Below are positions 46,446-58,049 of a DNA stretch of 64,000 nucleotides, in pieces. Source of the stretch: Paramarasmius palmivorus (taxonomy: Eukaryota > Basidiomycota > Agaricomycetes > Agaricales > Marasmiaceae); contig JAYKXP010000193.1 of NCBI GenBank assembly GCA_037176845.1, positions 16,227-80,226 on the forward strand. The letters are read 5' to 3'. The translations under genes were made by a program, and so were the position numbers. The notes beneath the pieces are model-generated. The model was not told the origin of the DNA. It ran no database searches and saw only the letters and a list, made by a program, of their open reading frames with translations. How positions within the stretch are numbered: position 1 is the first letter of the stretch; the number at the start of each line of letters is the position of its first letter.

Positions 46446-46559
46446 GGTGTTGGAGGTGGCAGACAAGAGTCAAAGAGAGTGTGTTGGCATATATGAGTGG
46501 GGACTTGCTTAGTCATACTGAAGCATCGCGAAACCCTAGCGGTGGTTGTGCTACGAGTG
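46446..46559. promoter_or_regulatory. Short divergent promoter region
   Basis: 114 bp separate the ATGs of the minus-strand Cys-motif gene and the plus-strand transposase, so they probably share a bidirectional promoter. It contains TATATGAG near 46490. No full palindrome of the arm type is in it. Confidence 0.5.
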
Positions 46560-49557
46560 ATGGCATCCTCCAAAAGGTCCTGGGTGTTGGAACCATGCCC
46601 TGAAGAGCCTCCTAAGCGGCAGCGATTTCCAGGACACAGTAAAGAAGCCATCAAAAGTCCGACAAAGAAACATGCCCCAAGTCGAAGGGGCAAACGGTAC
46701 GCGCCAACACAACTGAATAAGCCTCCACCAGGTCTTCCTCAACGAGACACAATACACCCTCAGCGCATTGCCGAACAAGAATCTGCCGAACACGCCTTGC
46801 CTTGGGAGGATATGTCACCTCTGGTCGCCGAAGTTGATATGGCAGGGGGCACTGGTAACGAACCAGAGAAGGCAGATGACGGGGATGTGTATAGCGACTT
46901 TGTGCATCTTGTTGATGAAGAGTATATCACGTTTGTCCAGGTCACAACGTTTCTGTACGTTGTCCAGGGATTTGATGCTGAAAATAGAAGCGGCACGGTG
47001 AGTTGATAGAAATCCAATGATTAAACAACGGGACTCACTGCGTTCAGGGCTTGTTCTACCACCTTGAAGCCAGAAAAAGCGGGGAGACTGCCGTTAGACT
47101 CAGTTGTCTGTGCCCAGATGGGAAGAAGGGTGATTGTATTCATAAAAGATTCTATCGAAACTTCAGAGACTTGCGGTTTCGCATAAACGAGGAGGCTGTG
47201 AAAGTCGGTGAGATTCTAGATATGATATTTGTTTGCGAAGAGTTTCTGATGGTCGCTGAAGAAGGTGAAGTCGTGCTTTTTCGACGACAGATGATCGGAA
47301 CAGATGATGAGACGTAGATAAACCGATTCTCTGTGGCATATGACAACCAATCAGACGCTATTCGAAGTTGTACGATAGTCACATATGAAGGACGTGATGC
47401 AGGGGGAGGCAAGTGGGTATGTGTGAAGTGCGCCGGTGCACACTGTGCACATATACGCAGAGCTAAGCGTCTGCTGGATATGATAGTTGGGAATACGGAC
47501 GATTTGATAGATGGTGAGGGTGGTGAACATGGATTGGACGATTCAGCCGAGATGTATATGGGTAAGGGCCACATATATCGTTAAATGATCGAGGACTGAT
47601 TGTTCTGTGCAGTGGACTCAGTAAATGCGGGGTCAATAGATGAGCGAGCAATATCATACCTGCCGATCCTGCCGCCGCCATGGGCTAGCTTGCCAGAAGA
47701 CCCTGAGCTATATTCTCGTTCCTCTCCAATGAACGCACTACCTGAGGTGCTTTCTCTTGAAAGCACCTCGCGAAGCTCCTGTGGAAAACACTTCTACAAT
47801 TCGCTTGCGACCACGACCCAGAGAGAATGTACAATTTATGCCTTAACAAGCCGAAAAACACATACGATTTGTGTTCAGAACTGTCCAAGCTGTCCGTCAG
47901 TGCGGAAGTGCTTTATCGGCCCAGACCTACGAACGCTGGGTCTTTTCAATCTCAATAACTCAGTGCTATTTACGCACGAGCTGTTGGATGATTACACCAA
48001 CCGCTATACGAGCAGTGAAACACCATTTGCAGCATTTGTTGTGTCTATGGCAAGGATATACGAAGGGCGAGGAGACAAGTTCATCGGCGAGGATCTATTC
48101 CGGGCGGCCTGGTTCGCTTTCGCATCGCTGCAGTGCATGACAGGTGATATGTCATGCCCACGCTGTGGAGAGGCCCCAGACACGGTGATATTCGATGGAG
48201 TAACCACTGGCTTTGCTAAACGGCATCTGCGAGAAACACTATCCCCTCCGACAGTGATTCCTCCAGATCCCCTGGTACGCAATCGTACTCGTCACCCCGG
48301 CTTGCAGTGGATACCAGGCAGTAGCTCGAAGGGACCTTGTACGAGGGAGAAGTTCGCGAACTGGATGAGGAGGTGGGGAGACAAGGGGGTATTGCCTCCC
48401 TCTGAAAGTGAGCAAAGGAGCGGCGAACTGCATTCCTTGGTAAGAGAGCTACAGGCGGTGGAAGCAGATGCAGTTGCGAAGGCGTTAGGAGCCTTTTATG
48501 GATCGGAGATGGTGTTGCATGATTCTAAGGTGCGGCGGCGTTACCGGATGGTGTTTGAGCAGGTACGCAATTAGCAAGGGTATAAAAGTAGGCTGACAAG
48601 CTAGATCCAGTTGAGCGCAAACGAGTCTGCACTTCAAATGGTCAATGCGCTGGGGCTGGAGTCTCTGAAGCAGTTTGTGGACAAGCCTTCAGTGGCAAAC
48701 GCATCCCTGCTTGTTGATATCCCAGCGCTAATGCAGATTGTGGAGCAGGCAGTTCGGACAAACTGTCATGTGGAAGTCGTTGTAGAATTGTGTCGGTGGA
48801 TTGTCCAACGTGCTGGTGAGGTCTTGGCCGTGTTGATGCAGGGCAATCACACAAGCCTTGAGAATATCCGAAATAGTAAAGAAGTGAACGATAACTGGAA
48901 GGAGGTGTGTTAGTGTCAAATTTGCCTATGATAACGTCTAACTGACCTGATTGCCCGAAATAGACTGGTTGTTACTATGGTCTGCCGCAAATTCGAACAC
49001 GTCCATCGTATCCAAAGATCCCTGGGGATAAGGAGCCTGAAAAGGACGCAAAAAGAGGTGGTGAATGCTCGAAGTTTTATTCGACCTATGGGGAACGACG
49101 CCTTACCGGTGGTCTTCTCTGCGCCTGGTGTCAACACAGTATCTGCTACGGCTTTCATTGCATTCCAAAGGGAGAAGGTCGCAATGACGTATTCTCCGCT
49201 TTAATCACTCGTTGGCCCAAGGCACCTAGGCGCATAGTGTATGACTTTGCCTGCGCTCTAGGACCTTATTGCATGACTAGAGAACCCGAGTTCTTCTCTA
49301 AGACCCATTTCTTGATCGATAGGTTCCATGCGAAGGGTCACACAAAGTGTTCCTCTGCGGCATTCTTGTCCACGCACGGAGAAGTTGATGGGGAGGTTGA
49401 TAGAATAAACTCGAGTGCAGGAGAGTGCGGAAATAGCGGAATAGGAAGGATTCGAAAGGCTGTCAGTTATATGAGACAGAACCGGGCTATCATCTTCATC
49501 AAACACTATGTGTCGGTATGGAATCGGATGCGCATTCGGAAGATGAGAGGTCTATAG
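46560..49557 (+). CDS. KDZ-family transposase, CxC5/CxC6 type, apparently intact
   Basis: ATG 46560 (MASSKRSWVLEPCPEEPPKR) to TAG 49557, six or more introns, roughly 830 residues. Exon 1 ends 46997. A 54-nt intron near 47313-47366 removes an in-frame TAG. Cys clusters: LSCLCPDGKKGDCIHKRFY, KWVCVKCAGAHCAHIRRAK and CPSCPSVRKCF. LFNLNNSVLFTHELLDDYTN, SSETPFAAFVVSMARIYEGR and CPRCGEAPDTVIFDGVTTGF are the CxC6-like part. The catalytic half has CSKFYSTYGERRLTGG, WCQHSICYGFHCIP, GRNDVFSALITRWPKAP, IVYDFACALGPYC, FLIDRFHAKGHTKCS and NSSAGECGNSGIGRIRKAVS. Likely D,D,E residues are in FDGVT (48194), YDFAC (49243) and AGECGN (49423); IDRFH (49318) is also conserved. No premature stops remain, so it may be active. 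Confidence 0.85.
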
Positions 49558-49931
49558 TAGACTTACATTAATTAGACTCGGCTATAGTAGTTGGAACTGA
49601 CCTTGTACAAGCCGCAGTTTGTGGGAACCATCCTTGAAGAGGTATGCACTGTATATTCCTGGATTTAGGGATAGCTGCAAAAACGGTGTGAGTATCACAG
49701 AAACAGGTAAAAAATTCTATGTGACGCACGTTCACCAGAGACATTGTGTTTTTGTCTGCCAGAAAGTGTAGTTCTGGTGGACTGTGTTGAGTAGGTGCAG
49801 TTCCGGAAAACCGTTGTCACGGCGGGAGGTCAAGAGTGCAAGGTGCGTGACGTGTATGGTCACACTTGTTGACGTGTCACATTGAAGTCATTCTTCTATA
49901 TTTGGAAACTGTACTTCGAGGATGGTAATCA
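49558..49931. other. Convergent intergenic region with two arm-type palindromes
   Basis: AGTTTGTGGGAACC at 49616 and AGTTCCGGAAAACC at 49799 match the arm palindrome with few mismatches. The region lies between the 3' ends of the transposase and the coiled-coil/RHI gene. Confidence 0.5.
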
Positions 49932-51342
49932 CTACTCAGAGTCGTACATATGCTTGCGGTCATGATAAATATCTTCAGCCTCCTTCGCCGTAGAGGCAGC
50001 AACAATGTCATCACTTCCCAAGTCCTTCAGGTGCCCCTTTCCGACCTTTCGGAGTAATCCCGACCTTTCAATAATTCAGATACGACAATGATAGACCAAG
50101 TGGAAGTGAGTTTACCGTTCACAGACACCAGGATCGGTACCTTTGAGCACCACAAACCAGGAACTCTCATACTCGGCATCTCCAAGATAGTTTATGAGCC
50201 TTGACGCAATGCAACCGTTCAGGGCTAGTTGAGCGTCCTGTTGACTGGGAAACATTAGGGCCGAGTAACCTTGGGCCTTGGCTGCTTGGTTGGCATGTGT
50301 CCTGAGTAAAGCCGGAGCCATTAGAAGTACTGAGAAAGAGTGGCGATCCAAAAACACACCTATTAAGATAAATGCTACCTCCACGATCGCCTGTGAAGAC
50401 TAGATAGGCATCTTGCCTGCGCTGCTCTTTCCCCTTTTCGGCAATTCTAGGGGGCTCCGTGCTGGAAGGGATTGCTGACCTTGTACTCTTTGTCTTCAGG
50501 CGTGGCTCAGCCTCTGATGACGAAGGTAACGTGGCACGTGAGATGCTGGATATGGCCCGAGTATCCGAGTACGCAAAAGGATGCAAGGGACCAGTCCGAG
50601 AGAAGGTTTGAAAGAGTGAATCCTTGAACAAGATAGATCGGCCTTCTGCTGGGGCGGTAGTGGTAGTACCGAGGTATTCCTCTGTTTGGATGGCCTTGTT
50701 AGATGTGGATGCGACCTGAGCTGCCAGGTCGGTGTTTTCCTCTACAGTCTTTGTATGGCCTCCGTTGGGGGTAAGGTTGACATCTCGGACGAAGTTGTCG
50801 TAAGAAAGATCCGTATACGTAGTTCCGGGGGTCGAAGGTTGTGACAAAGCTGTTGCGTAAGATTCTCTTCGCTCGAGATCTGATTCTAGTGCTTCAGGCG
50901 GGTCTGCGAGTGGTGTGGAAAAGTATTCCAAAAGCGAACCTATATAAAACGTCAACAAGGCTTGGTTAGGATCGTGGTTCAACCGCACCAAGTGCCGCCT
51001 CTGCGTTTTTGGCCGATGCATCGACAAGTTCCATATGTTGTTCAAGCTTTTGTTGATGTGCTCTGACTCTACCGTTGTGCCAGTGAACCTCTGGACACCT
51101 TGCATGAGTACGTGACCTGGCGCAGATACTTGATAACTTACTATCGAGGTTTGAACGGATGAGCATCACTAGGTGTTGGACATGAGGATCTGCAATATGC
51201 ACAGGGGTGCCAGAGATATCTAGGAAACCTGGATTAGCTCTGGTGTTTAACGAAGCATATTATCCCTCTTACCATTGAGCAACGGCTGAGTGAGATTGTC
51301 GTCCATGGTTGTGGTTGATTGAATCGGAAGCTCTGGGGCCAT
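49932..51342 (-). CDS. Coiled-coil + RHI protein of the transposon
   Basis: Exons from ATG 51342 (MAPELPIQSTTTMDDNLTQP) run FLDISGTPVHIADPHVQHLV, then the coiled coil KVHWHNGRVRAHQQKLEQHM, then SLLEYFSTPLADPPEALESD and NFVRDVNLTPNGGHTKTVEE. The RHI-like domain is DAYLVFTGDRGGSIYLNR ... QAAKAQGYSALMFPSQQDAQ. It ends WFVVLKGTDPGVCER, intron, SGLLRKVGKGHLKDLGSDD, to TAG at 49932. Order and wording parallel the gene at 21816 (DDLIRNVQLAPDGTP; WFVLFIGVSPGIHQR; NIKLATSKEQAE against IVAASTAKEAE). No stop interrupts this copy. RHI folds bind RNA/DNA hybrids in RNase H1; what it does in a DNA transposon is unknown. Confidence 0.75.
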
Positions 51343-51356
51343 TGTCACTGTGTCAC

Positions 51357-53075
51357 GGTTCCCGTGACATAGCAGTTCTGGAGGTCCACTGGTAAGGGTC
51401 CGAGGGCATGAACAGTTCCCCGAAACCATCTGTCACAAACATCCATTTGACGCTTTGCGTGACGTGCTGGGCAGTATACGATAGGGGATGTGCATAGGAA
51501 GGAGGTAAGTAGATACCATGAAGACAGTTCATGGGAACCGGATATGAATCTCTAAGTCGACGTTAGTTCCGAGAAACCGTGAGGGCTTGGGTTATACGTT
51601 GGCGTTTGCCTGATAGTGGTATATAGCGCTACCCAGATGTCAAATAACGAAATGGGTGACAGTTCCCAAGAACCACCTGCTGCCGCTACCTTTAACAACG
51701 GTCCCCAGAAACTGCCGCTGAGGTATTCAGCTGGCGACAGTTCCTGGAAACTGCACTGTAAATGAGGTAGGTATTGACCGTTATATTCGAGGTTTAGTAC
51801 GAATCCTGCGTGGTGACGATGATAGTAATGGCCAAGTGGCGAGCCGACATACAGTTCTCAGGAACCACCTGCGATCTCCACGAGCGACGACAGTTCCCAT
51901 GAACCGTCACAAAGGCTTAGAGTCGGCGGCGGTCCCCAGGAACTGCGCTATGGGCGAAGTGGGTATTATCGAGTTGGTCGATGTTCTGGTGAGTTCTAGC
52001 GTGGACGAGTCGAGATGCGAATGGGTGGCCGCTGTAACGAACAACGGTTCCTAGAAACTGTCTGTGACCTCTGCCTGGAACAGCGGTTCCCATGAACCGT
52101 CACGAAGACTTAGAGTCGGCAGTGGTTCCCAGGAACTGCGTTATGGGCAAAGTAGGTATTATCGAGTTGGTCGAAGTTCTGGTGAGTTCCGGTATGGGTG
52201 AGTTCCGGTATGGGTGAGTTGGGATATGAATGAGTGACCGCTGTAGCGAACGACAGTTCCTAGGAACTGTCTGTGACCTCTGCCTGGAACAGCGGTTCCC
52301 ATGAACCGTCACGAAGACTTAGCGTCGGCGGCGGTTCCCAGGAACTCCACTATGGGGAAAGTAGGTATTATCGGGTTAATCGAAGTTCTGGTGAGTTCCG
52401 GTATGGGTGAGTCGGGATACGAATAGGTGACCGCTGTAGCGAACAAAAGTTCCTAGGAACTGTCTGTGACCTCTGCCTCAAACAACGGTTCCCAGAGACT
52501 GCCACTGAGATATCCAGCTGGTGACAGTTCCAGAAAACTGCACCATGAGAGGCATGTGTCGACGGATTATTGGGCATTTTGCATGATTCCGGCACATGTG
52601 ACGATGATAGGAATAGCTGGACGATGAACTGACTTGCAGTTCCCGGGGACCACCTATGACCTCCACCTGTGACGACAGTTCCCATGAACCATCAGAAAGG
52701 CTTGAAGTTGGCAGTCGTTCCCTGAAACTGCACCGGGAGTGAGGTAGGTATTGTTGGGTTGGTCGATGTTCAGATGGTTTCTAGCATGGGCAAACGATAC
52801 GAATGGGTGAGCGTTGAATTGACTGACAGTTCCCAGGAACCACCCACCTACTATCCAGTCGCATGCAGTTCCCGAAAACTGCACTGAGTGTAAGGGGGCT
52901 TTGGTACACACTGTTCCCAGAAACCGTGCTTCAATAAGTGACGGTAGCGATGAATTTGTTGAATCTGATGTGATTTGGGTCGGGGAGATTGCATGAAGAG
53001 GAGACTGTGCTGAATGGTCAACAGTTCTGGAGAACCGTCCTCCAGATACTATGTTAGCGACGGTTCCAGTGAACT
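51357..53075 (-). repeat. Right arm: phased palindrome array
   Basis: Triplets start at 51661/51700/51739, 51853/51892/51931, 52046/52085/52124, 52254/52294/52333, 52448/52487/52525, 52638/52677/52716, 52828/52867/52912, then 53023/53062. The step is 39 bp inside triplets and 190-195 bp between them (208 once, where GAGTTCCGGTATGGGT is duplicated). Looser copies lie at 51357, 51414, 51536 and 51565. The block 51661-52320 is the reverse complement of 35691-36350. Confidence 0.9.
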
Positions 53076-53188
53076 GTCGCCCTCATACCTGTAAATGAAT
53101 GAGAAATGATGTTAAATTGAGTCAAGTATTCACATACGCACCATCAATGTACCCTTTCCATCCTATGAAGAGTGGGGAAGAGCAGTTT

Positions 53189-53222
53189 GGGGAAGAGCAG
53201 TTCTGCAAAACTGCTCTTCCCC
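53189..53222. other. Perfect hairpin outside the right arm
   Basis: 14-bp arms (GGGGAAGAGCAGTT and its complement) around a 6-nt loop. The left arm is also repeated directly at 53174. It lies between the array and the 3' end of the F-box gene and could mark the transposon end or a convergent terminator. Confidence 0.45.
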
Positions 53223-53381
53223 GGCAGGACTTAAGCAGAGTGACGGTTCCCAAGCACTGGTGAACTCATTTTCTTTTTCGAAACTCGGTTCCGGGAAACC
53301 TCCCACGAGGCATTGTTTAGACGCCAGTTACATTGTTTTTCTATTTACATACAGGTCAAGTGCGTGTGAATGTGGGCCCGC

Positions 53382-55390
53382 TCACATCTTTTTTCCGCCG
53401 TGTTCCACATATTTTCGTGGGCGTATCCTCCCGCGGCTGCCCCAGTTTCTCTGGTCCATTTCATCGACTGTCGCTGACCAGGGATCCAACCCTTCCCGGA
53501 CAATACATGACGCCACTGTTCTTGATAGTCGAACGTCACCGAAGCTTTTCTTTGGAGCCTCCAATTCTCCTGGCTTCCAGCCTGTGCAGGCATCACAGTG
53601 GAGATGTCGTATAGCTGCGCTCATCCCGCGAGAGATTTGTTTGCAACGACGACATATTATTTCGACAACAGCAAGTTCCATGTTAAACATGTCGTCTTGA
53701 ACAAAATCGGGAACCTCCTCGGCTTCCGGAAATCGTTCATCCTCATTATACAGATGGTAGCGGAAGTTTCGCCAGCGATCGACGCCACCGTACAGATTAA
53801 CGCGTTTGAGCAAGAATTTTCTTTGCCTCTTCGTCCAGCGGTCGATAGAAGCGCGAAGGTCCGAGTCCATGGCAACCTTGAAGCGCGCCTCGGTGATATC
53901 TGTCTCTTGTGACACTTTGATATGATGTACAGGGTTCAGAAGACTGATGACATGGGGGCTGGGAAATGTGCGCCATGTCGAGCCAAGCACTGAACGTTTG
54001 AAGTCGAGGTAGGCTCTGGAAATCATAGCGTTGCGGGAATCCAATACTTCATGTCTTCTTCGCATCTTTCGACGGTTGATCGTATCGACCACTTGGTTCC
54101 TGATCATTGCCCAGGCTGACATTGAAGTAAGATTTGCACGGCAGGAGAGATGACGAAGACTCACAACGATCGGTGAGTGGTGCCGCTCGCCTGATGCATG
54201 GTAGTCGAAATACCTCCCAACAATCTGCATCGTCCTCAGTGTATCCCATTTTGACAAGTCGGTCTTTCACACTGCAGGATGATAAAAATGAGACTCAGAA
54301 AGCATGTAACAAGGTAACTGCCCACGCTGTACGCCGTTCACGTTTCAATCTCCAATTCATCTCTGATTTTTTCAACTCTTCGCTCCTATGCCAGTCTCGG
54401 ACTGTTCGTTCGACCTTTGTAATCGTCAGTCCCGATTCAGAATCACCGTGGCGGATCGTATTAGACACGTACTTCTTTCTCCTGGGCAAGAAGCTTCTTT
54501 CTTTTCTCGATGTAAAAGCATTGCTCATCGTCATCATCAAAGCTCCGAAGCGCAGCTATTACGACTTCAAGTTCGTCTCTGGGATAGAAATAGGACCTCT
54601 TGTGCTCAATCGTACCTGGGAAGAAACCCATCCAGTTAGGTATGTTACGGAATGCTGCTGAGCAATGAATGTACCCAACATCTGAGGAACAAGTTCCAGT
54701 GTAGAATCATCAAGGTTGGGGTAAATTGATGCAACGTCTTCACATCTAATACCGCTGAAAGAAAGAAACTGTAAGTAGCAGGAGATCCATTAACGTTTGT
54801 TATACTCACTTGATCACGAGGCAAGATATACACGTCCGTTTCTGGATGTTGATTACACATTTACCACCATATCCTCCACAGATCTAAAAGAAAGTAAGCA
54901 CCTTCTTATCATCATCATGATAATCAGGCTCTCATTACCTCGCATGTCAACCTGTCCAGCAAAAGCTGTGCCCATCGTGATTCAGAGATGCCTTCCATTG
55001 GAGCAGGGGCGTCTTCGTGGTGGTGCAGTCGAGCGGTTCGCCATACGAAGCTTATAGACGGATCCAAGAGTATTGAGTGAATACGGGTATTGACGTCAAT
55101 GAGGGATAATAGGTCTTTTGGATCGAGATAACTGAAGATCTATAGGCTGGATTTAGAGATCATTGCCTCCTGAATCAAGCTGAATGTGGCTGCAGGACGC
55201 TCACCTCGTAGCCAATGTCTTCCGGTAACTCAAACAACGGGAAAACCTTTACATGTCGTGACTTTGCTACAGCGGCCTTGGAACGAGGGCGTCGATCTTT
55301 GGAAGTAGCAATACGAGTGCCTATGCATCCGGGTGTTCAACAAGTCCTCTTTTGAGCGGAATGAGAACGAGACTTACGCTGTTTAGTCAT
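53382..55390 (-). CDS. F-box protein with Cys motif
   Basis: Multi-exon, ATG 55390 (MTKQ) to TGA 53382, about 560 residues. The F-box: HVKVFPLFELPEDIGYE, intron, SYLDPKDLLSLIDVNTRIHS. WAQLLLDRLTCEICGGYGGK and KRTCISCLVIK give the C-x2-C pairs usual in this large Agaricomycete F-box family. The C-terminal half has EVVIAALRSFDDDDEQCFYI, KDRLVKMGYTEDDADCWE, NRRKMRRRHEVLDSRNAMIS and ICRRCKQISRGMSAAIRHLH. It would act as an SCF substrate adaptor. It lies outside the right array; a degenerate relative is at 63100-63640. Confidence 0.75.
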
Positions 55391-58049
55391 TGCGGCTGGC
55401 TGCAATGTATGCTGTGTAGCGACTTGGAGGGATGTAAAGAGGATGGATGCAAGAACGTGAACCGAATATCACAAATACTGGGCAACGTGTGACATTCATT
55501 TACTTGATGAGATGTGCTTTACGGTCCGGTATACCGAAATACGGCATTCGAAACAAGAAGTACAAAATCAGTGAAAGTGAGAGTGCTGACACTGCTGAGA
55601 TACAAGAAACATGGAGTGACAACAAGTCGCATCGCTAGTAGTGCAAAGATCTGAATAATAGAGGTCTGTGTAGCTTGATAGAGAGGGATGACGTCCGCCT
55701 CTACTATTCTGGTTATACAGAAACACGTGTGATGAACCATTCAGACGCTGCGCATGCCAAGGGATCGATATTAATTTACGTGGCTGTACTGTTTCTAGAG
55801 GTGCTATAGAAACAAGTCGTTGGCATAAACCGCATGGGCAGAAATGAGACATACCCGTTATCAAAAGCGCTGGATCCCACTATTGAGGCTATTTCATGAA
55901 GCAGAGCTCCAGTTTATATTTCTCTTCCCTATTGTTATCGTACGTTCAGAGATGTCTACCTGGCCAAAGGGTAATCTATCGTAGTGGCAAATTAACGGCG
56001 ATTCGGAACCAAACTGAGGATGTAAAGGATATTGGTAGTAGTTGGGGCAATACATGACTTGCATAAGCGATCACCGCAGATCCTATATCGAAAGAGAATC
56101 AGTGGATGTACCGGCAACGAAAGATGACTGCATATCAATGACCGACATACCATAAATATTGGCTAAAATTATACAAGAACCTCGCCAGAAGCCGAGTCTG
56201 TCTTCTTCGCGTCCTCGAATCCTAAACCGCTGTGAGGGAAAGCGACAGGTCTGGCGCAGGCCGCTAAACTTCGTTTACAAGAAATGGCCCTGGGATCGTC
56301 CGCATTTCTTCGGTTGGCTCCACTGCTACTTCGGAGAAGAATGGGACTTATCCAGCTGTTCCCCATCGCCGATTCTTCTCTTCCCCGTGGTTCAGTTGTA
56401 ACCAGTCAGACCGGCTCTCATTACGTAAACCAATCGACGAGCTTCGCTGACTGAACTATCAATGGGAGCACCAGCTCCCAGAGACGTAGAGGCGACCCAT
56501 TTGAGGTAACTCGTGCAGTGAAAATTGAGACTCGAATCGAGGCTAAGGGCGGTTGGCCTGAGAAAACCAAGAATGATGTCGGCCCAGGTCAAAATGGCGG
56601 GCAAGGCAGCGACCACTGGACGAACCATTATGAAATCCGAAATCTGGGATGAGATATGAGTTGTGTCTCTTTGAGTCGTACCTGAAAGCGAGCAAGAGGC
56701 CGCAGGGAGAGCTGCTCGTGCCAACTCATATCCTCGATACCTTACGTAATGGGACTATGGGCTGCGCAGAGGGTAATAAAGATGCGTTACGAACTGGATT
56801 GAACGATGGGTGAAGAAATGGATACAGGAGCCTGTCGAGCCTGGGCGCCAGACTTGTTTTGGGGACGTGTCGGAAGGACATTGACCCGCCATCGGTCGAA
56901 GTCATTCGCCGGCGTAGCTGACCGCCCAACATTCTCTATACTCATTGGTAATGAGCAGAGGAGGATGGTGATTCTGCGTATCCAGCCGATGCTGTATTGT
57001 GGAAGGGATATGTCGCAGGCTGGATTGGAATCCGAATGAACAATAGCGATGTTGGTCGGAGTGGAATGTAAATCGGTAACACAATTATTCGAACCAGAAG
57101 CCAAGAGAAGGGGTATGGCCGGAAGATTTAGTCGAACGGAATCCGCAACCTGGGCCTCATCGCTCTGTATCGACAAGGGCTAGACTTGCCACGGAAATTC
57201 GCTTTGCTTCAGGAAAGGAGGGGTAATGGGTATTTGTAAGTGCGTAAGAGCCTGGATGGATAAGAAATAGCGTAAAGTTGACTCCATGGACAAGAAGATG
57301 AAGATGTGTGTGCAATTGAGGAACCATTCTATCTTGAGCTATGTTCAGACTTGCTCCATGCGTGTTCTCGTATCTTTGGGAGGCCCTTCCTTGGATTCAT
57401 AGACGTTAGAGCTCAGCCAAAATCAGCAACGCAGCGTTGATGAATGACTCACATTGGTTCTTTCTACTGTAGATTCTCCGTGACTTTCCTTCACATCCTT
57501 GCTCCAACACTTTTCTTCGCGGATTAACTGATCAATGCCTCAGCTCAGGGCTCATTTGTATTCCCGCGCTTCCTGACTGTAAATCAGACCAACCACAGAA
57601 AACGGAATAGGGCTGAAGACATACAAAATCCGATATTAAAGGGGAAAAATTTGACGTCGAGTGCTCCTTCCCTCCAGCAATACATCAAGCTTTCCGAGAA
57701 CTATGTCAGCGAAGTAATCATGACCTATACCATTCTGGTCAGAAATCAAAGCGTTCAGTGTCGGAGACTGACAGGAGCAGTATTCTTCGACATATCACAT
57801 TTTGAAAGAGTTTGTCAGAAGAGTCAAGACTGGAAGACGAGGGAAAGGTGGTGGTGGTATGCCATCAGGAGTGATCATCGTGGGAAACGACGAGTAAAGC
57901 TTCTAGTCATCATCATGCGTGATGACGACAGCTTCATTTATCAAAAGAAACGAATTTTCTAAAGGTGGTTGAATTACATGAACTATATGAATTATAGAAT
58001 TATCCATTATGTAGTCGAACAACAAAGCCTCGGGTTGCGACTTTCTCTC
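55391..58049. other. Stretch without recognised genes
   Basis: Several short ORFs occur on both strands (for example 56787-57176 minus and 57651-57962 plus), but none has a recognisable motif, a consistent splice model or a coherent neighbour. I call no gene. Confidence 0.4.

Larger units (their letters stand above)
35691..53100. mobile_element. Large KDZ-type DNA transposon with palindrome-array arms and seven genes
   Basis: Two opposed arms of phased 14-bp palindromes (35691-36865, 51357-53075) enclose an F-box gene, a coiled-coil/low-complexity gene, two basic-protein genes, a Cys-motif gene, a KDZ transposase and a coiled-coil/RHI gene. A 660-bp block (35691-36350 against 51661-52320) is a near-perfect inverted repeat of equal length. 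Further palindromes sit beside the transposase (49616, 49799). I infer that the arrays are transposase-binding ends, as in elements with subterminal repeats. The outer limits are uncertain: the right arm extends four units beyond the match and no target duplication is evident. Confidence 0.65.

Noticed and set aside
52100..52911. Three overlapping ORFs in the right array
   Set aside because: By-products of a low-stop repeat; the same peptide words recur with the repeat unit.
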